Shown here: positions 33,900 to 44,033 of the stretch, piece after piece
Position numbering within the stretch: the first letter of the stretch is position 1
Layout: every line of letters starts with the position of its first letter
Assembly (NCBI GenBank): GCA_026182355.1
Contig: JAPFBL010000118.1
Location: forward strand, 296,001-360,000
Direction: 5' to 3'
Length of the DNA: 64,000 nucleotides
From: Hermatobates lingyangjiaoensis
Taxonomy: Eukaryota; Arthropoda; Insecta; Hemiptera; Hermatobatidae
Notes under the pieces: model-generated
Database searches by the model: none
What the model saw: only the letters and a program-made list of their open reading frames with translations
What the model was told of the DNA's origin: nothing
Position numbers and translations under genes: made by a program

Positions 33900-34040
33900 A
33901 ATAAATAAATAAACAGAAACAACATAAAACAAGGACTCACGAATAGGCGAATACACTTTCACTATTTTGACGATTTCAGTCGTCATCAGAAGAAAAAGTT
34001 GTGTCAGACAACTTTTGCTGATATACATATGTAACATTTT
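33900..34040 (-). mobile_element. F2-like PLE fragment
   Basis: Minus strand: TTCTGATGACGACTG, ATCGTCAAAATAGTGAAAGT, then TTCGTGAGTCCTTG. CUGAUGA intact, GAAA changed to AAAA. Confidence 0.6.
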
Positions 34041-34182
34041 TTTTGGATACTCCAATTTATTGACTGTAATCGGAATTTATTGACTGTAATCGGAATTTAT
34101 TGACAAAATGATTTTTTTTTAATTGTTAAGAAATATTTGTGAACATGTATTTTTTATATTTATATCAGTGTAACTGTTAGTT
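34041..34182. other. AT-rich, nothing recognised
   Basis: A 21-bp direct repeat TTTATTGACTGTAATCGGAA occurs twice at 34053-34098. Confidence 0.5.
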
Positions 34183-34260
34183 TACTATAAGTATAGGATA
34201 GTGATAATGGAAAATGTTCGATATTTTTACGATTTTATATGTAAAAATGTGTGTTTTTGA
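34183..34260 (-). mobile_element. dispersed repeat X, end fragment
   Basis: AGTTTACTATAAGTATAGGA followed by an eroded match to the minus strand of 15520-15585. Confidence 0.4.
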
Positions 34261-34599
34261 TGGTTATAGTCCTTCTGTTTGCTGAGACTTCATGACATTG
34301 GACTAATATCAATATATGTTGAACCCTTGGGGGGTTATAAAGTTTCCACTTGTAAAGCTACCACCCATGGTATGGCTAAAATTCCTTCCAAGGCATATTA
34401 GAATGTGCCTTAAGGCCCTTAAGTAAGCACTCTAAGCCACCCTGTATGGTATAAGTCAGACTTCATACCATATTAAGACTTATATGACGTTGGACTTGAT
34501 GCCCAAGCAGGCAAAGCACTTATCAATTTTAAATAAAATACATATATAATTATTTATATCTATATAATTAAACACATAACAGTATTATACTTATTATGT

Positions 34600-34709
34600 A
34601 TTCAGATTTATTCAGCTCCCGCGTGGGGAGGTGAAGGCCAGGTGGGGATCGAACCCCAGACCTACCTGCCCAGACGTGAGTACGTTAACTACTGAGCTAA
34701 CCTGGCCCC
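34600..34709 (-). mobile_element. tRNA-SINE head
   Basis: Minus strand: GGGGGCCAGGTTAGCTCAGT, B box GGTTCGATCCCC and start of the body only. Confidence 0.85.
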
Positions 34710-36070
34710 CATGACATGATAATTTACGTTAGTTATGGTTTAATTTGAGAGCAATAATAGTAAATAAGACGTAGCGATGAAGAGAAGAAAAATAACCTAA
34801 GTACTTGAAAACTAAATGGTAACGGATAATGATAACGACATTTATGAAAAACTTACAATACCTTCTTCATTCGACAAAATGCAATAAATATATTGATCGA
34901 ATGGAATAGCAAAAATCGTGAAAAAATTAGAAGAAATATAAAAATTTTATAAGAGTTCAGTAAAAAGAAAAAAATGTAGAAATATTGTTTTTCTAGTATA
35001 GCTTTATGCTTTAGATTTTGGTACAGGTAGTAGAAGTGAGTAATAATAGTAGGTCAGAGGTGACAGAAGTATGTGTGTCTGGGCCAATAGCCCGCATGTA
35101 CCGTGCTCATGAAGTGATATGTCTAATCTCTTCCCATATAACAGTTTGTTGTACAGAAGAAACAAACACAATATTTGCAATAAACTTATGTTCAAAGTAG
35201 CTTTTTAAGGCATAACTTTGCAATGATGAGACTTAAGGAGCTCCATATTAATGAGTAATCAAAAGATTTCACTTTCTCAAGTACCCAATTTTTTTTTAAT
35301 GTTCGAATATATATTTGAGTCAATTATGTGGCCATTTAAGGCTAAAAAACTTAAACATACTTTGAAATATTTCTGATTTTATAAGAAAGAGCAATATTTG
35401 TAATAATAACTTGACAAAAATTGGTTTAAAAATCATTTCTGTCAAGTTGTTATGTATTAAGTGTCAGCTTTGAAATGAGTTATATTTAAAAGTAAGTTAA
35501 ACTTTATGTTATTTGTCTGTTAAGTTCGTTGCTTCAAGATGATCTGATCGATATCTGAAGTATATAGCTCAAAATGAGAATTGAGTGCTTGAGGGTTGGA
35601 ACTTTGTGAATTGAATTAAAAACTTGTTGCAGACATTTCGCTTTAATCAAGCCTCTTGTGTTATTGAAATATCGGAGATTAATATACCGGTAATTTATAT
35701 GAGGTATACTTCTTTTTGAAATTACAATTCTACTAAATAACTTACCATGAAATGATTCAAATTTAAATATATCAGTTACAAAACAGTTACATAACCACGC
35801 CTGTCATTAAAAATAATATTCACTATAAGAAATTCAAAATAAAACAGTTATTTCAAATATTTGCTTTAGTTTATTATGTTTAAAATCTCCAAAACAAATT
35901 AACATTTTTTATGTCCACTTACTTGTTGGTAACCTATGGGATGACATGGGTAATTCTTTCAGTTTCATTTCTCAATGAGTGTTATAAATATTATTTGTTT
36001 TGGTTTCTTGGGTCATGATTGGCAATTTCATTTGCTAAATCACAGGGTTTAAATTAATGCTAATGGTACC
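34710..36070. other. AT-rich sequence, nothing recognised
   Basis: No supported feature. Confidence 0.5.
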
Positions 36071-36079
36071 TCTAATTGT

Positions 36080-36265
36080 ATAAAACATCAATTTTATCTG
36101 TGATAGATTCTGAACTATAGCATGTCCACAAGCTTCTGTATATACACACACCCACCCACACACAGACATCATCGAAAAAATTTCGTAAAACGACTTTGAT
36201 GACCTCAGAACATGTAAGTCCGTGAAAATCTCGAGATCGAATATTTCACGATCACTAAAGTTTAC
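36080..36265 (+). mobile_element. dispersed repeat X, end fragment
   Basis: CACACAGACATCATCG, AATCTCGAGATCGAATATTT and CACGATCACTAAAGTTTACT match 15465-15585. Confidence 0.65.
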
Positions 36266-36665
36266 TGATGGTAAATTAAAAATGCTGTAAGTTGCCTTTT
36301 GGGTGTATCTTGTAATGAACTGGCTTAGGTTATAGTTTTCAAATCCTCTTCTTAATTTAAATGTCATACTTTCATGTTTATTTCTGTGCATTGGTGGGCT
36401 CATCGAATGTCGAATGTCCTGCAACAATGATAAGAGGTATAATATTATTATAGAAATCTGTTACGACGTTGTAAAATCGTCTCCAAGATTCACAACTTAC
36501 GACAGATTTCTATAATAATGTGTTACTAACCTCTATGACATTTACAATATGCATATATTTATAATAGAAAAATAATACCTAATAAATAAACATGTTTTTT
36601 TGTCCATAATGTTTTTCAGAAAAATTTACTAACCTGATTTTAATTTTAACCTGATTTACTAACCT
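36266..36665. other. nothing recognised
   Basis: An inverted repeat AGAAATCTGTTACGACGTTG / CAACTTACGACAGATTTCT lies at 36451-36514. Otherwise nothing. Confidence 0.5.
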
Positions 36666-36670
36666 GTTTC

Positions 36671-36757
36671 TTAGATCTTAGTCTTGTTTTCCCATTTTCT
36701 TTTTGTGGTTTGATCATTGATTGTTATTTCACGTGTTTATGTGAAATTTTTTTATGT
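36671..36757 (+). mobile_element. F1 PLE 3' end
   Basis: AGATCTTAGTCTTGTTTTCC to CACGTGTTTATGTGAAAT, truncated just inside the hammerhead, then (TA)n. Confidence 0.8.
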
Positions 36758-36779
36758 ACATATATATATATATATATAA

Positions 36780-38170
36780 ACAACATAACAAACAACAACT
36801 TCATAACTTCAAAACAACATAACTTCATAATCTTATATGTTCACATCAAACATGTTATTGTACGGTCAATGTCCTTTTTATAAGTATTGGTCAAAAACGA
36901 AAACAAATGTGGAAAATTTTTTTTTTGAAAACTTGAAAGTTTAATCACTTCGACTGAATCTTTCTAGCTTTTGAAAGATCATGGTCAACTACTCAATGAC
37001 ATTTAGGATGAAGCTGGTTATTCAATGTCTGTCAACAGATTGTATATTTTTGGAAACTTATCTCATTATATGGGAAGTGAATACATCATTCATTATTTTT
37101 TTTAATATTGCCAAATTGATATTTATTTTGAGTGGTTTTTACTTGAGCTAATATTTTGTTAATTGTTAAATGACCCTTTAACGGAATTCAATTTCTTATA
37201 AATTGGTTACTATTATGAAAGTCATTATTTTTATATTACAATAACAACTCAATGTATAGTTTGGTTTCATAAATTTCACTTAATAACTGCTTTTCTTCGT
37301 ATTCTTGTTATGATTGGTAACTAGTGACGTAGCAAGTGGGGTGGTAGGGGCGGCACGTGCGGGGGGGGCGGCAGTTTGAAGGGGTAAACATAGAAAATAG
37401 AATAAAAATTACAATAATAAAAAGCTAACAAAAAATCTGGAATTTTATACCATATTTTATTACCGTAATTGTTTTTATGTTTTATAAGTGTAATACTGTT
37501 TTTAAATTGGTATTAAACAATAATAAACAACATTAAAAAAAGATTTCGCAACTAACTGTAATATTTACAAAGTAAAAATAAATATATATATAAATTTTTC
37601 AAAACTAGTTTTTTTAAAGCGGTTGAAAGTTTGTTATATTTCTTAGCATAGCCAGTTAATTTAACAATTTTTTTTACAATTTAAATTATATGTTTTTTTT
37701 TAAATCTTTGGTTTTCTTTTATGACAATTATATATGTTTACTAGTGCTGTAATAAGATGAAAGTCTAAGACTAATAACAGCAGTCTGAAATTAATTAGAC
37801 TCTTGGTTGTAATTCTATGAAAATTAATATTTTGGGGACTTTCTGAAGTTTTGAAGATTAACGGCAAATCTTACGATTGCCCCGGGTGGCAAAAATGGTT
37901 GCTATGCCGCTGTACTGGTATTACAGAATAATACGAAAAAAAGAAACTTTCTTTAGGCGGAAGTCTTGAGCCGTATCACAGGAGTTAAATGATTTGGGGA
38001 AGCCTCGGTATGTGGGCGACAACGCTCAAGAGAATGAAATGAAACTCACATCTTGAGGCCTATCTTGAGACTACCACTCCTTATTCATTTCTTCTTTTCC
38101 AACATGTTTCCTTTTTTAGTCAGTCATTTAAAACCTTTCGGCTCAATAGAAGAACGCTCTGTTCTTCTGT
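36780..38170. other. AT-rich sequence, nothing recognised
   Basis: A GC patch at 37325-37385 with a G run (GGGGGGG) and a poorly preserved relative GATTGCCCCGGGTGGCAAAA at 37876 may bracket an old MITE. Not certain. Confidence 0.35.
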
Positions 38171-38181
38171 TGTGTTTTTTG

Positions 38182-38600
38182 TGAGCAATTCAACAGTAGA
38201 ACTGTTCTTCTGTCATGTTATCGTGAGCAATACAAAACGCGAGTCACCACTCGTCTAACTAGTGAGCAGTACTCTGACTCTGCAATATCCTCTACTAGAG
38301 TCAGCGCTAAAAGAAAACAGTAGCTGGATGATTGAACTTGGTATGGACTTGCATCCAACGTCCTAACTAAAGAATACTAAAAAAAAAACTTGCAAAAGCA
38401 CCATAATGGTTTGTAAGCAATTCAACAGTAGAACTGTTCTTCTGTTGTGTTTTCAAAACAACACGGGAGTCACCACTCGTCTAACTAGTGAGAAGTACTC
38501 TCCTCTGCAATATCTTCTGCTACAGTTAGCGCTAGAAGAAGACCGTAGCTGGATGATTGATCTTAGTATAGACTTGCATCTAACGTCCAAACTAAAGAAT
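38182..38600 (+). repeat. about 231-bp direct duplication
   Basis: AGCAATTCAACAGTAGAACT (38184 and 38415), CTCGTCTAACTAGTGAG and GTAGCTGGATGATTGA recur in the same order. It leads into the 122-bp array. Confidence 0.85.
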
Positions 38601-39310
38601 ACTAAAAAAAGAGTATATAAAAACAGTATAATGGGCAAAAACAAACAAAGCCCTACTGTTAACCAGGAAAATTTCTGGATTTCGTTTTATTCTAGTTTGA
38701 TCTAACGTCCAAACTAAAGGATACTAAAAAAAGAATATATAAAAACAGTATAATGGGCAAAAAGAAACAAAGCCCTACTGTTAACCAGGAAAATTTCTGG
38801 ATTTCGTTTTATTCTAGTTTGATCTAACGTCCAAACTAAAGAATACTAAAAAAAGAGTATATAAAAACAGTATAATGGGCAAAAAGAAACAAAGCCCTAC
38901 TGTTAACCAGGAAAATTTCTGGATTTCGTTTTATTCTAGTTTGATCTAACGTCCAAACTAAAGAATACTAAAAAAAGAGTATATAAAAACAGTATAATGG
39001 GCAAAAAGAAACAAAGCCCTACTGTTAACCAGGAAAATTTCTGGATTTCGTTTTATTCTAGTTTGATCTAACGTCCAAACTAAAGAATACTAAAAAAAGA
39101 GTATATAAAAACAGTATAATGGGCAAAAACAAACAAAGCCCTACTGTTAACCAGGAAAATTTCTGGGTTTCGTTTTATTCTAGTTTGATCTAACGTCCAA
39201 ACTAAAGAATACTAAAAAAAGAATATATAAAAACAGTATAATGGGCAAAAACAAATAAAACCCTACTGTTAACCAGGAAAATTTCTGGATTTCGTTTTAT
39301 TCTGGTTTTG
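38579..39310 (+). repeat. 122-bp minisatellite, six copies
   Basis: Units start TCTAACGTCCAAACTAAAG at 38579, 38701, 38823, 38945, 39067 and 39189. Each unit carries the same ATG-led frame of 24 codons (MGK(K/N)K ... SFYSSLI) that ends at the TAA in the next unit's first bases. Confidence 0.95.
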
Positions 39311-39639
39311 TCTTTTTATTAAGCAATATGTTGCACAAGATGTACTCGTAGACCTCTTCAGCCTGTTGATAAGATTTTCCAGTTTCTAGTGGCGCTGTGT
39401 TCCATCATAGAGCATACTGTTGGGAGTCACTAAACGACACATATCCATATTTTAACACTCCTGAAACTATAATACAAACAAACAGGAAATAAGTTCAGTA
39501 ATATTCAGAAGTTACACAACTATAAGAACTTGATAATCATAGTGAGTCCTTATTGAGTGTTGATGAAAGATACTTCTCAATAAGTCTGAGAATAGGCAAA
39601 TCTTGTACTGTATGGAAAGGAGCAAGAATAATCTAAGGA

Positions 39640-39954
39640 TTTTAACCGGATTTAACGGGACACTGCAAACTTAATGGCCATCTGCGAAGAATGGGCATGA
39701 TCAATGATGGTTTGTGCAGATTCTGCAAAGAAGAGGAAGAGACACCGTTGCACTTACTGTCTGACTATCAGGCCATGTTGCTGCACAGAGACAGGTGCTT
39801 CGGGACACTCACCAAAACTATAGAACTTTTTCCGTTGGACCCAGTTAAAGTGCTCAGCTTCTTGGAAGTGCTGAAGCTAACTGGGGTACTTTATTACAGA
39901 AGAGTGGAAGTACAGCAGTTCTTAGGATTCAGTGGTATAATCACCCTCAAATAA
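39640..39954 (+). pseudogene. LINE fragment, C-terminal end of the ORF2 protein
   Basis: FNGTL-type start LTGHCKLNGHLRRMG, then CRFCKEEEETPLHLLSDYQA with the CxxC...H zinc pattern, then RCFGTL and VLKLTGVLY. This is the post-RNase H tail of a non-LTR retrotransposon. Open to the stop at 39954, but 5'-truncated. The expected last cysteine is replaced (SDYQ for xECP). A MITE begins directly after it. Confidence 0.8.
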
Positions 39955-39955
39955 A

Positions 39956-40424
39956 ACCGTCTTTTCCCCAAAATAAGACATGTCTTGTTTCTTTTTAGGT
40001 CCAAAATATGTGCTAGGACTTATTTTCATGGGAGGGCTTCAACTACAATAAGTACTAGATAATAATCAGATTTACAAAAATGAAATGCACAAACGTTGTA
40101 CCTGCCTCGTCACTCTATATAGACTGTTGCAATATATTATATTTTAAAGATAAATTCAACTTTATAATAAGTAGTGCATTCCTTGAAACGAACTGTAAAG
40201 GTGAACAAGAAATCTCTTGGAATGTTTTGTTCCAAACAATTCTATGAAATATTAGGGCAGCTAGAGATACCTACTAAATTCAATAGCATTTTTTTAAATA
40301 ATTATATTATTCATATTATTTTAACTAGGGCTTATTTTCAGGGGATGGCTTATATTCTAAAGTGTTCCGTAAATCACACTAGGGTTTATTTTCGGGGGTT
40401 GTCTTATTTTCAGAAAAAGACGGT
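39956..40424 (+). mobile_element. MITE with 24-bp inverted ends
   Basis: Begins ACCGTCTTTTCCCCAAAATA and ends TTATTTTCAGAAAAAGACGG T. Inside are repeated GGGCTTATTTTCAGGGG-like motifs at both ends. Non-coding; superfamily not assigned. Confidence 0.7.
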
Positions 40425-40429
40425 AATAA

Positions 40430-41040
40430 TAATTGATAAGAGACCTTGGCACTTGAAGTGAGTAATTACTTATGCCTGCTAATTAAGAGAGAATCAAAAA
40501 AAAATAAAAATCAACAAAACTCTTTCTCCTTAAAGAAAATGTTTAAAAACCACTTGAAGGAGGATTTACTTATGTCATTAAAGAACCCAGCTGCTCGACA
40601 GAGAAGGTGTAACCGAGAGGGTCATTAAGTTATTCACTCTAGAGTGAAAGTGGAGAAATCCAAAAGAATACCATTATTCTTCTAACAAATATTTTCAAAT
40701 GTAAAACAATCAAATACAAAAGGGAAAGTCTATTAAATCAGATTAGAATTTGAAAAATATCCGTACTTACTAACATATTTCCACGAAATTAAAACTTGTA
40801 TTTCATCTTCTCTCCGTACCACTTCCTTCTCTGAGAGTGACTGTAAAAGGAGCAGAAATATAAAAGTAACTCATAGTGTCGAAGTTTTTTTCGTGTTTCT
40901 GTCTGAATGAATGAATGAAAAATTCTTTATTAAGGGATTGCTCCCAATATCATATTTATGAGTTAGCCGTACAGGTGAGACTCAGTCTCCCCACCCAGCT
41001 TTTTACTCTATGGTACAGTCTGGTACATGGTACAGTCTGT
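40430..41040. other. nothing recognised
   Basis: GAATGAATGAATG at 40906 and a GC patch to 41040 may be the 3' end of an old retroelement. Not supported further. Confidence 0.4.
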
Positions 41041-41081
41041 ACCTTACATCTAGTAACTTAATGTTTCTGTCTGTTTTCAAA
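41041..41081 (+). repeat. 41-bp direct repeat, copy upstream of exon
   Basis: ACCTTACATCTAGTAACTTA and on to TTTTCAAA; second copy at 42615-42655, on the other side of the bestrophin exon. Both run into (TA)n. Confidence 0.9.
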
Positions 41082-41134
41082 ATATATATATATATGGATT
41101 AATTTACCACAATGAAAACAATTTTTGAAACAAT

Positions 41135-41169
41135 GCTCTAAGGCCTTTCGTTAGGACATCGTCAGAGAG
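41135..41169 (-). ncRNA. hammerhead ribozyme motif, F5
   Basis: CUGACGA, extra U, stem II GU/AC around CCUA, GAAA, stem III palindrome AGGCCU, U as cleavage-type base, stem I CUCU/AGAG. Lies in the 3' block of the PLE remnant at 41200. Confidence 0.7.
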
Positions 41170-41199
41170 AAAGTGAACTAAAAAAACAATAAATACTTC

Positions 41200-41560
41200 T
41201 TAACTTGGCTGATTGAAATTTCCAGAATTGATGGCAACCCTGAATGTGTTTAATGATGAAGTCTTCATCTGTTTAATTATCCCGCTAATCAAAACTTCAT
41301 CTAATTTGTAGAGTCCTAGGCTATTGTTCATCAACTTCTCATAAAAGTTCTTTATGAGCGCACTTTCCACGATATTTCTTCTTCTTTCTGAAGACATATA
41401 TATTAATTCATTTGCTTCATTCTAGTTAATCACATGATTACTGTTTCTTATGTGCATGAACCAGGCACTCTTTTCGTCCTCTCTTCTGATGGAATGTTTG
41501 TGCTGTTTTATCCTTGTAAGAAGACCTTTGCTCGTCTGTCCAATGTAAGACATTTCACAG
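41200..41560 (-). pseudogene. Penelope-like element endonuclease remnant
   Basis: On the minus strand: CEMSYIGQTSKGLLTRIKQHK, then a stop at 41422-41424, then in the same frame ELIYMSSERRRNIVESALIKNFYEKL and GLYKLDEVLISGIIKQ. This is the second half of the GIY-YIG domain and the C-terminus, broken only by one nonsense codon; the GIY half is missing. An F5 hammerhead follows downstream at 41135-41169, as expected for the 3' block. At the 5' end it runs into a 60-bp palindrome and (TA)n. Confidence 0.85.
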
Positions 41561-41600
41561 TCAGTACTGTACTGACTGTGAAATGTCTTACATATTATAT
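41541..41600. repeat. perfect short palindrome inside PLE remnant
   Basis: ATGTAAGACATTTCACAGTC and its complement around AGTACTGT. Marks the point where the PLE sequence turns back on itself. Confidence 0.85.
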
Positions 41601-41649
41601 ATATATGTATATATATATATATATATAAATATGTGTGTAGTGTATACAG

Positions 41650-41802
41650 TTCAATGGACAAATACAGTTCAATGTACATAAAGAAACATGGAGAAATTAG
41701 AAACACACACTTACAGTCTCTAAGTTTTGGTTGAACCGTCTTCAAGAGAGATAAGAGAGGGAAACCAGTGCTTAATTTCTCCATGTTTCTTTATGTACAT
41801 TG

Positions 41803-41815
<13 letters not shown>
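41650..41815. mobile_element. F3 PLE element, palindromic
   Basis: Minus arm with TTGAAGACGGTTCAACC, AAAACTTAGAGACTG and TAAGTGTGTG, ending ACATTGAAC; a short plus arm AATTTCTCCATGTTTCTTTA follows at 41773. (TA)n next. Confidence 0.75.
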
Positions 41816-41844
<29 letters not shown>

Positions 41845-41864
41845 GAAAACGGATTTACAATGGG

Positions 41865-41935
41865 CTCACTTCTTCTCCTGTTAATGATTGTATCGAAATA
41901 TACACGAGTTGTACCAGTTCTATGTCATTATTTTT
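41865..41935 (+). mobile_element. F2-like PLE fragment, decayed
   Basis: CTTCTCCTGTTAATGATTGT, ATCGAAATATACACGAG. Stem II GAU/AUC and GAAA remain; first box CUGUUAA. Confidence 0.5.
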
Positions 41936-42149
41936 CTGTAACATGTTTCAATTTCGAAAAATGAAACTTTTTCAATCTACAAAGGTGAAGATTCAAAAAT
42001 ATTTCGTAACTGTAATTAAAATGAAATTACAGTTAAAAAAAAATATAAATTTCTGATGAAATCATTAATTATTTAGAGTTATTTATGGTGAATTGAGCGC
42101 TTGCTTGGCTCAATACTCAATACCACACCAGATGTCATATTTGACTTGT

Positions 42150-42275
42150 TTTACTTGAAAGAGACTCTGATGAAGACCGGATGTTTTGTTTGAAAGATCT
42201 TATTCAGATTTCAGATTTTATTACTGTGGTTTAAAGCCCTGTTTGGATCGTCTTTCCGATGTTTATGTGAGTTTA
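42150..42275 (+). mobile_element. F1 PLE, old diverged copy
   Basis: GAGACTCTGATGAAGACCGG, TTTGAAAGATCTTATTCAG, TTACTGTGGTTTAAAGC, GATGTTTATGTGAG. The box reads CUGAUGA here. It lies 140 bp before the bestrophin exon. Confidence 0.65.
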
Positions 42276-42414
42276 TTTGTGATTGTTGTTATTTGACCGC
42301 CAGCTATTAATTTTGTTTTAGCACTGTGTGTTGTATTTCTGATAACAATGCATAATTACTGAATAAAGTTGATTCGTGATGTTATTTATCTAAAAAGTGT
42401 GATTGATGTTGCAG

Positions 42415-42586
42415 GACGTTTGAGATGCTTAGAGAGTACTTCAACAAGCACAGCGAGAACATCCCGATGTCGTTTGTGCTTGGGTTCTACGTGAGCCTGG
42501 TGGTGAAGAGGTGGTGGGAGCAGTACCGGCTGCTGCCCTGGCCAGACACCCTCGCTCTCTTCGTCAGCGCCGCCATTCCAGGAGTC
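42415..42586 (+). CDS. bestrophin, internal exon (first recognised)
   Basis: Exon of a bestrophin, a pentameric calcium-activated chloride/anion channel of animal membranes. It encodes 57 residues from TFEML to AIPGV. Residues 16-24 read IPMSFVLGF, the neck-forming helix of the family; the three pore-neck residues of human BEST1 (I76, F80, F84) all have identical counterparts. KRWWEQY and LPWPD follow, as in the family. The acceptor is TTGCAG before 42415. The exon opens with one base that completes a codon, so a phase-2 intron and at least one exon lie upstream. I place the donor at GTCAGT (42587) because it gives IPGV-DERGR, the same length as the usual IHGQDERGR; GGA/GTCGTC three bases earlier is an alternative. 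The exon is GC-rich against an AT-rich background. Family identity is clear; which paralogue is not. Confidence 0.93.
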
Positions 42587-42614
42587 GTCAGTATCTCTCT
42601 CGCATTAAACCTTT

Positions 42615-42655
42615 ACCTTACGTCTAGTAACTTAATGTTTCTGTCTGTTTTCAAA
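42615..42655 (+). repeat. 41-bp direct repeat, copy downstream of exon
   Basis: One mismatch to 41041-41081 over the compared stretch; starts 28 bp after the exon donor. Confidence 0.9.
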
Positions 42656-42687
42656 GTATATATGTATATATATATAATAAACCCAAC

Positions 42688-42815
42688 TGAGTTGGGTTTT
42701 TGACTCTGACGAAGACCGCTTGTTACGGTTGAAAGTCTTACTCTTGTTTTCCCATTTCTTATTGTGGTTTGATCATTGATTGTTGTTTCACGTGTTTATG
42801 TGAAATCTTTTTATA
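42688..42815 (+). mobile_element. F1 PLE short element beside a bestrophin exon
   Basis: Begins about 100 bp after the exon donor. CUGACGA and stem II are intact, but two bases of stem III are deleted (GAAAGUCUUACUC). Terminal hairpin present. Confidence 0.85.
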
Positions 42816-42827
42816 TATATAAACTAG

Positions 42828-42965
42828 AATTTTCAAAAGAACACATAGAAAAGAAATCACTGAACTCACTACTATATTTCGATGTCCTCGTTTTCAGGAC
42901 ATCGAAATATAGTAGTGAGTTCAGTGATTTCTTTTCTATGTGTTCTTTTGAAAATTCTAGTTTAT
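42828..42965. mobile_element. F2 PLE pair forming a perfect-looking palindrome
   Basis: TAAACTAGAATTTTCAAAAG to CTCACTACTATATTTCGATG, then the complement after TCCTCGTTTTCAGGA. The two copies join inside the ribozyme; the CUGANGA boxes are lost. Confidence 0.85.
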
Positions 42966-43024
42966 TCAGTTCGAAGAATCGATAAAGTTTATTCATCTAA
43001 TTGGTATATATATATATATATATA

Positions 43025-43131
43025 TGATCAAACCACAATATGAAATGAGAAAGAAAGATCTTAGTCTTTTTTTCTCATTTCATATTGTTGTTTGATCATT
43101 GATTGTTATTTTACTTGCTGAGGTAAAATCT

Positions 43132-43135
<4 letters not shown>
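43025..43135. mobile_element. F1 PLE 3' ends, head to head
   Basis: ATGATCAAACCACAATATGA and CATTTCATATTGTTGTTTGA arms joined at AAAGATCTTAGTC; terminal hairpin TTTTACTTGCTGAGGTAAAA shows paired changes in both arms. Confidence 0.75.

Positions 43136-43193
<58 letters not shown>
43134..43193. repeat. (TA)n microsatellite
   Basis: About 58 bp, between PLE and SINE. Confidence 0.95.
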
Positions 43194-43194
<1 letters not shown>

Positions 43195-43195
43195 T

Positions 43196-43494
43196 AAAGC
43201 GTCAGCCAGTAACTATATACTGTTAAAAAGGTCAGCCTTTTACGGTCTATTTGTTTGATCGGTGCTTCTACAATGGGAATCCTAAATTTTTCCAAACTCA
43301 AGTGTATTTAGAGTAAGAATCTTAACGAGTACCTGAGATCGCACGGGACCGATAGCTTAACGTCCTCTCTAAAGGACATTCGTACTCAGATTTATCCAAC
43401 TCTCGCTTGAATAAATCGAGGACCACGTGGGGTTTGAACACGGGACTACCAGCCCAAAGGCGAATATGTTAACCACTGAGCTAACCTGGCCCCT
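43196..43494 (-). mobile_element. tRNA-SINE, tail type 3
   Basis: Minus strand: head GGGGCCAGGTTAGCTCAGTG, degenerate B box GTTCAAACCCC, body, then a tail GATCAAACAAATAGACCGTA, different from types 1 and 2; similar tail pieces at 43570-43635 and 55430-55500. Confidence 0.8.
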
Positions 43495-43639
43495 TGGTTG
43501 CCTATTTATTTACTTATTTATTACTAAGATAATAATAACGTAATACCTGAAGATTAATTCTTTTTTCAAAGTACATCAAATAACTAGCGGGTGTTCGCGT
43601 CAGCCGTTTACCAGCTTTTTGTTTGATCGGTGATTCTAC

Positions 43640-44033
43640 AGATTCTACTAAAGAGGGAAAATCATTTAATATAAAAGTTAATTTAATCATTTGGGTGTAG
43701 TAGGGGTAGTTAAAGCTGTGGTTGCAGTGGCAGTCCCACAAGGGAACACACATAGGCCAAACATTGGGCCCTTTGTGATACCACACAATGAAGATTGATT
43801 CTACACTGGGAGTCCTAAATAGGGCCTAACTGAAGTCTATTTAGAGTAGGAATCTTTAACGAGTACCTGACATGACAAGCTTGAGACCAACGGCTTAACG
43901 TCCTCTCCGAGGAACAGCATACTCAGATTTATTTACCTCTCGCGTGAATAAATCGAGGGTCAGGTGGGTAACGAACCCTGGATCTACGAGTTCAGAGGGG
44001 AGTGCGTTAACCACTGAGCTAACCTGGCCCCTA
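43640..44033 (-). mobile_element. tRNA-SINE, tail type 2
   Basis: Minus strand: complete head, body and tail with ATCTTCATTGTGTGGTATCA, AAGGGCCCAATGTTTGGCCT and ACCCCTACTACACCCAAATG. The start of the first 702-bp duplication unit lies within it. Confidence 0.85.

Noticed and set aside
36035..36427. 130-codon ORF on the minus strand
   Set aside because: Half of it overlaps the end of repeat X and an (AC)-rich tract; no domain recognised.
42776..42996. mirrored ORFs KLEFSKEHIEKKSLNS on both strands
   Set aside because: They read the two arms of an F2 PLE palindrome.
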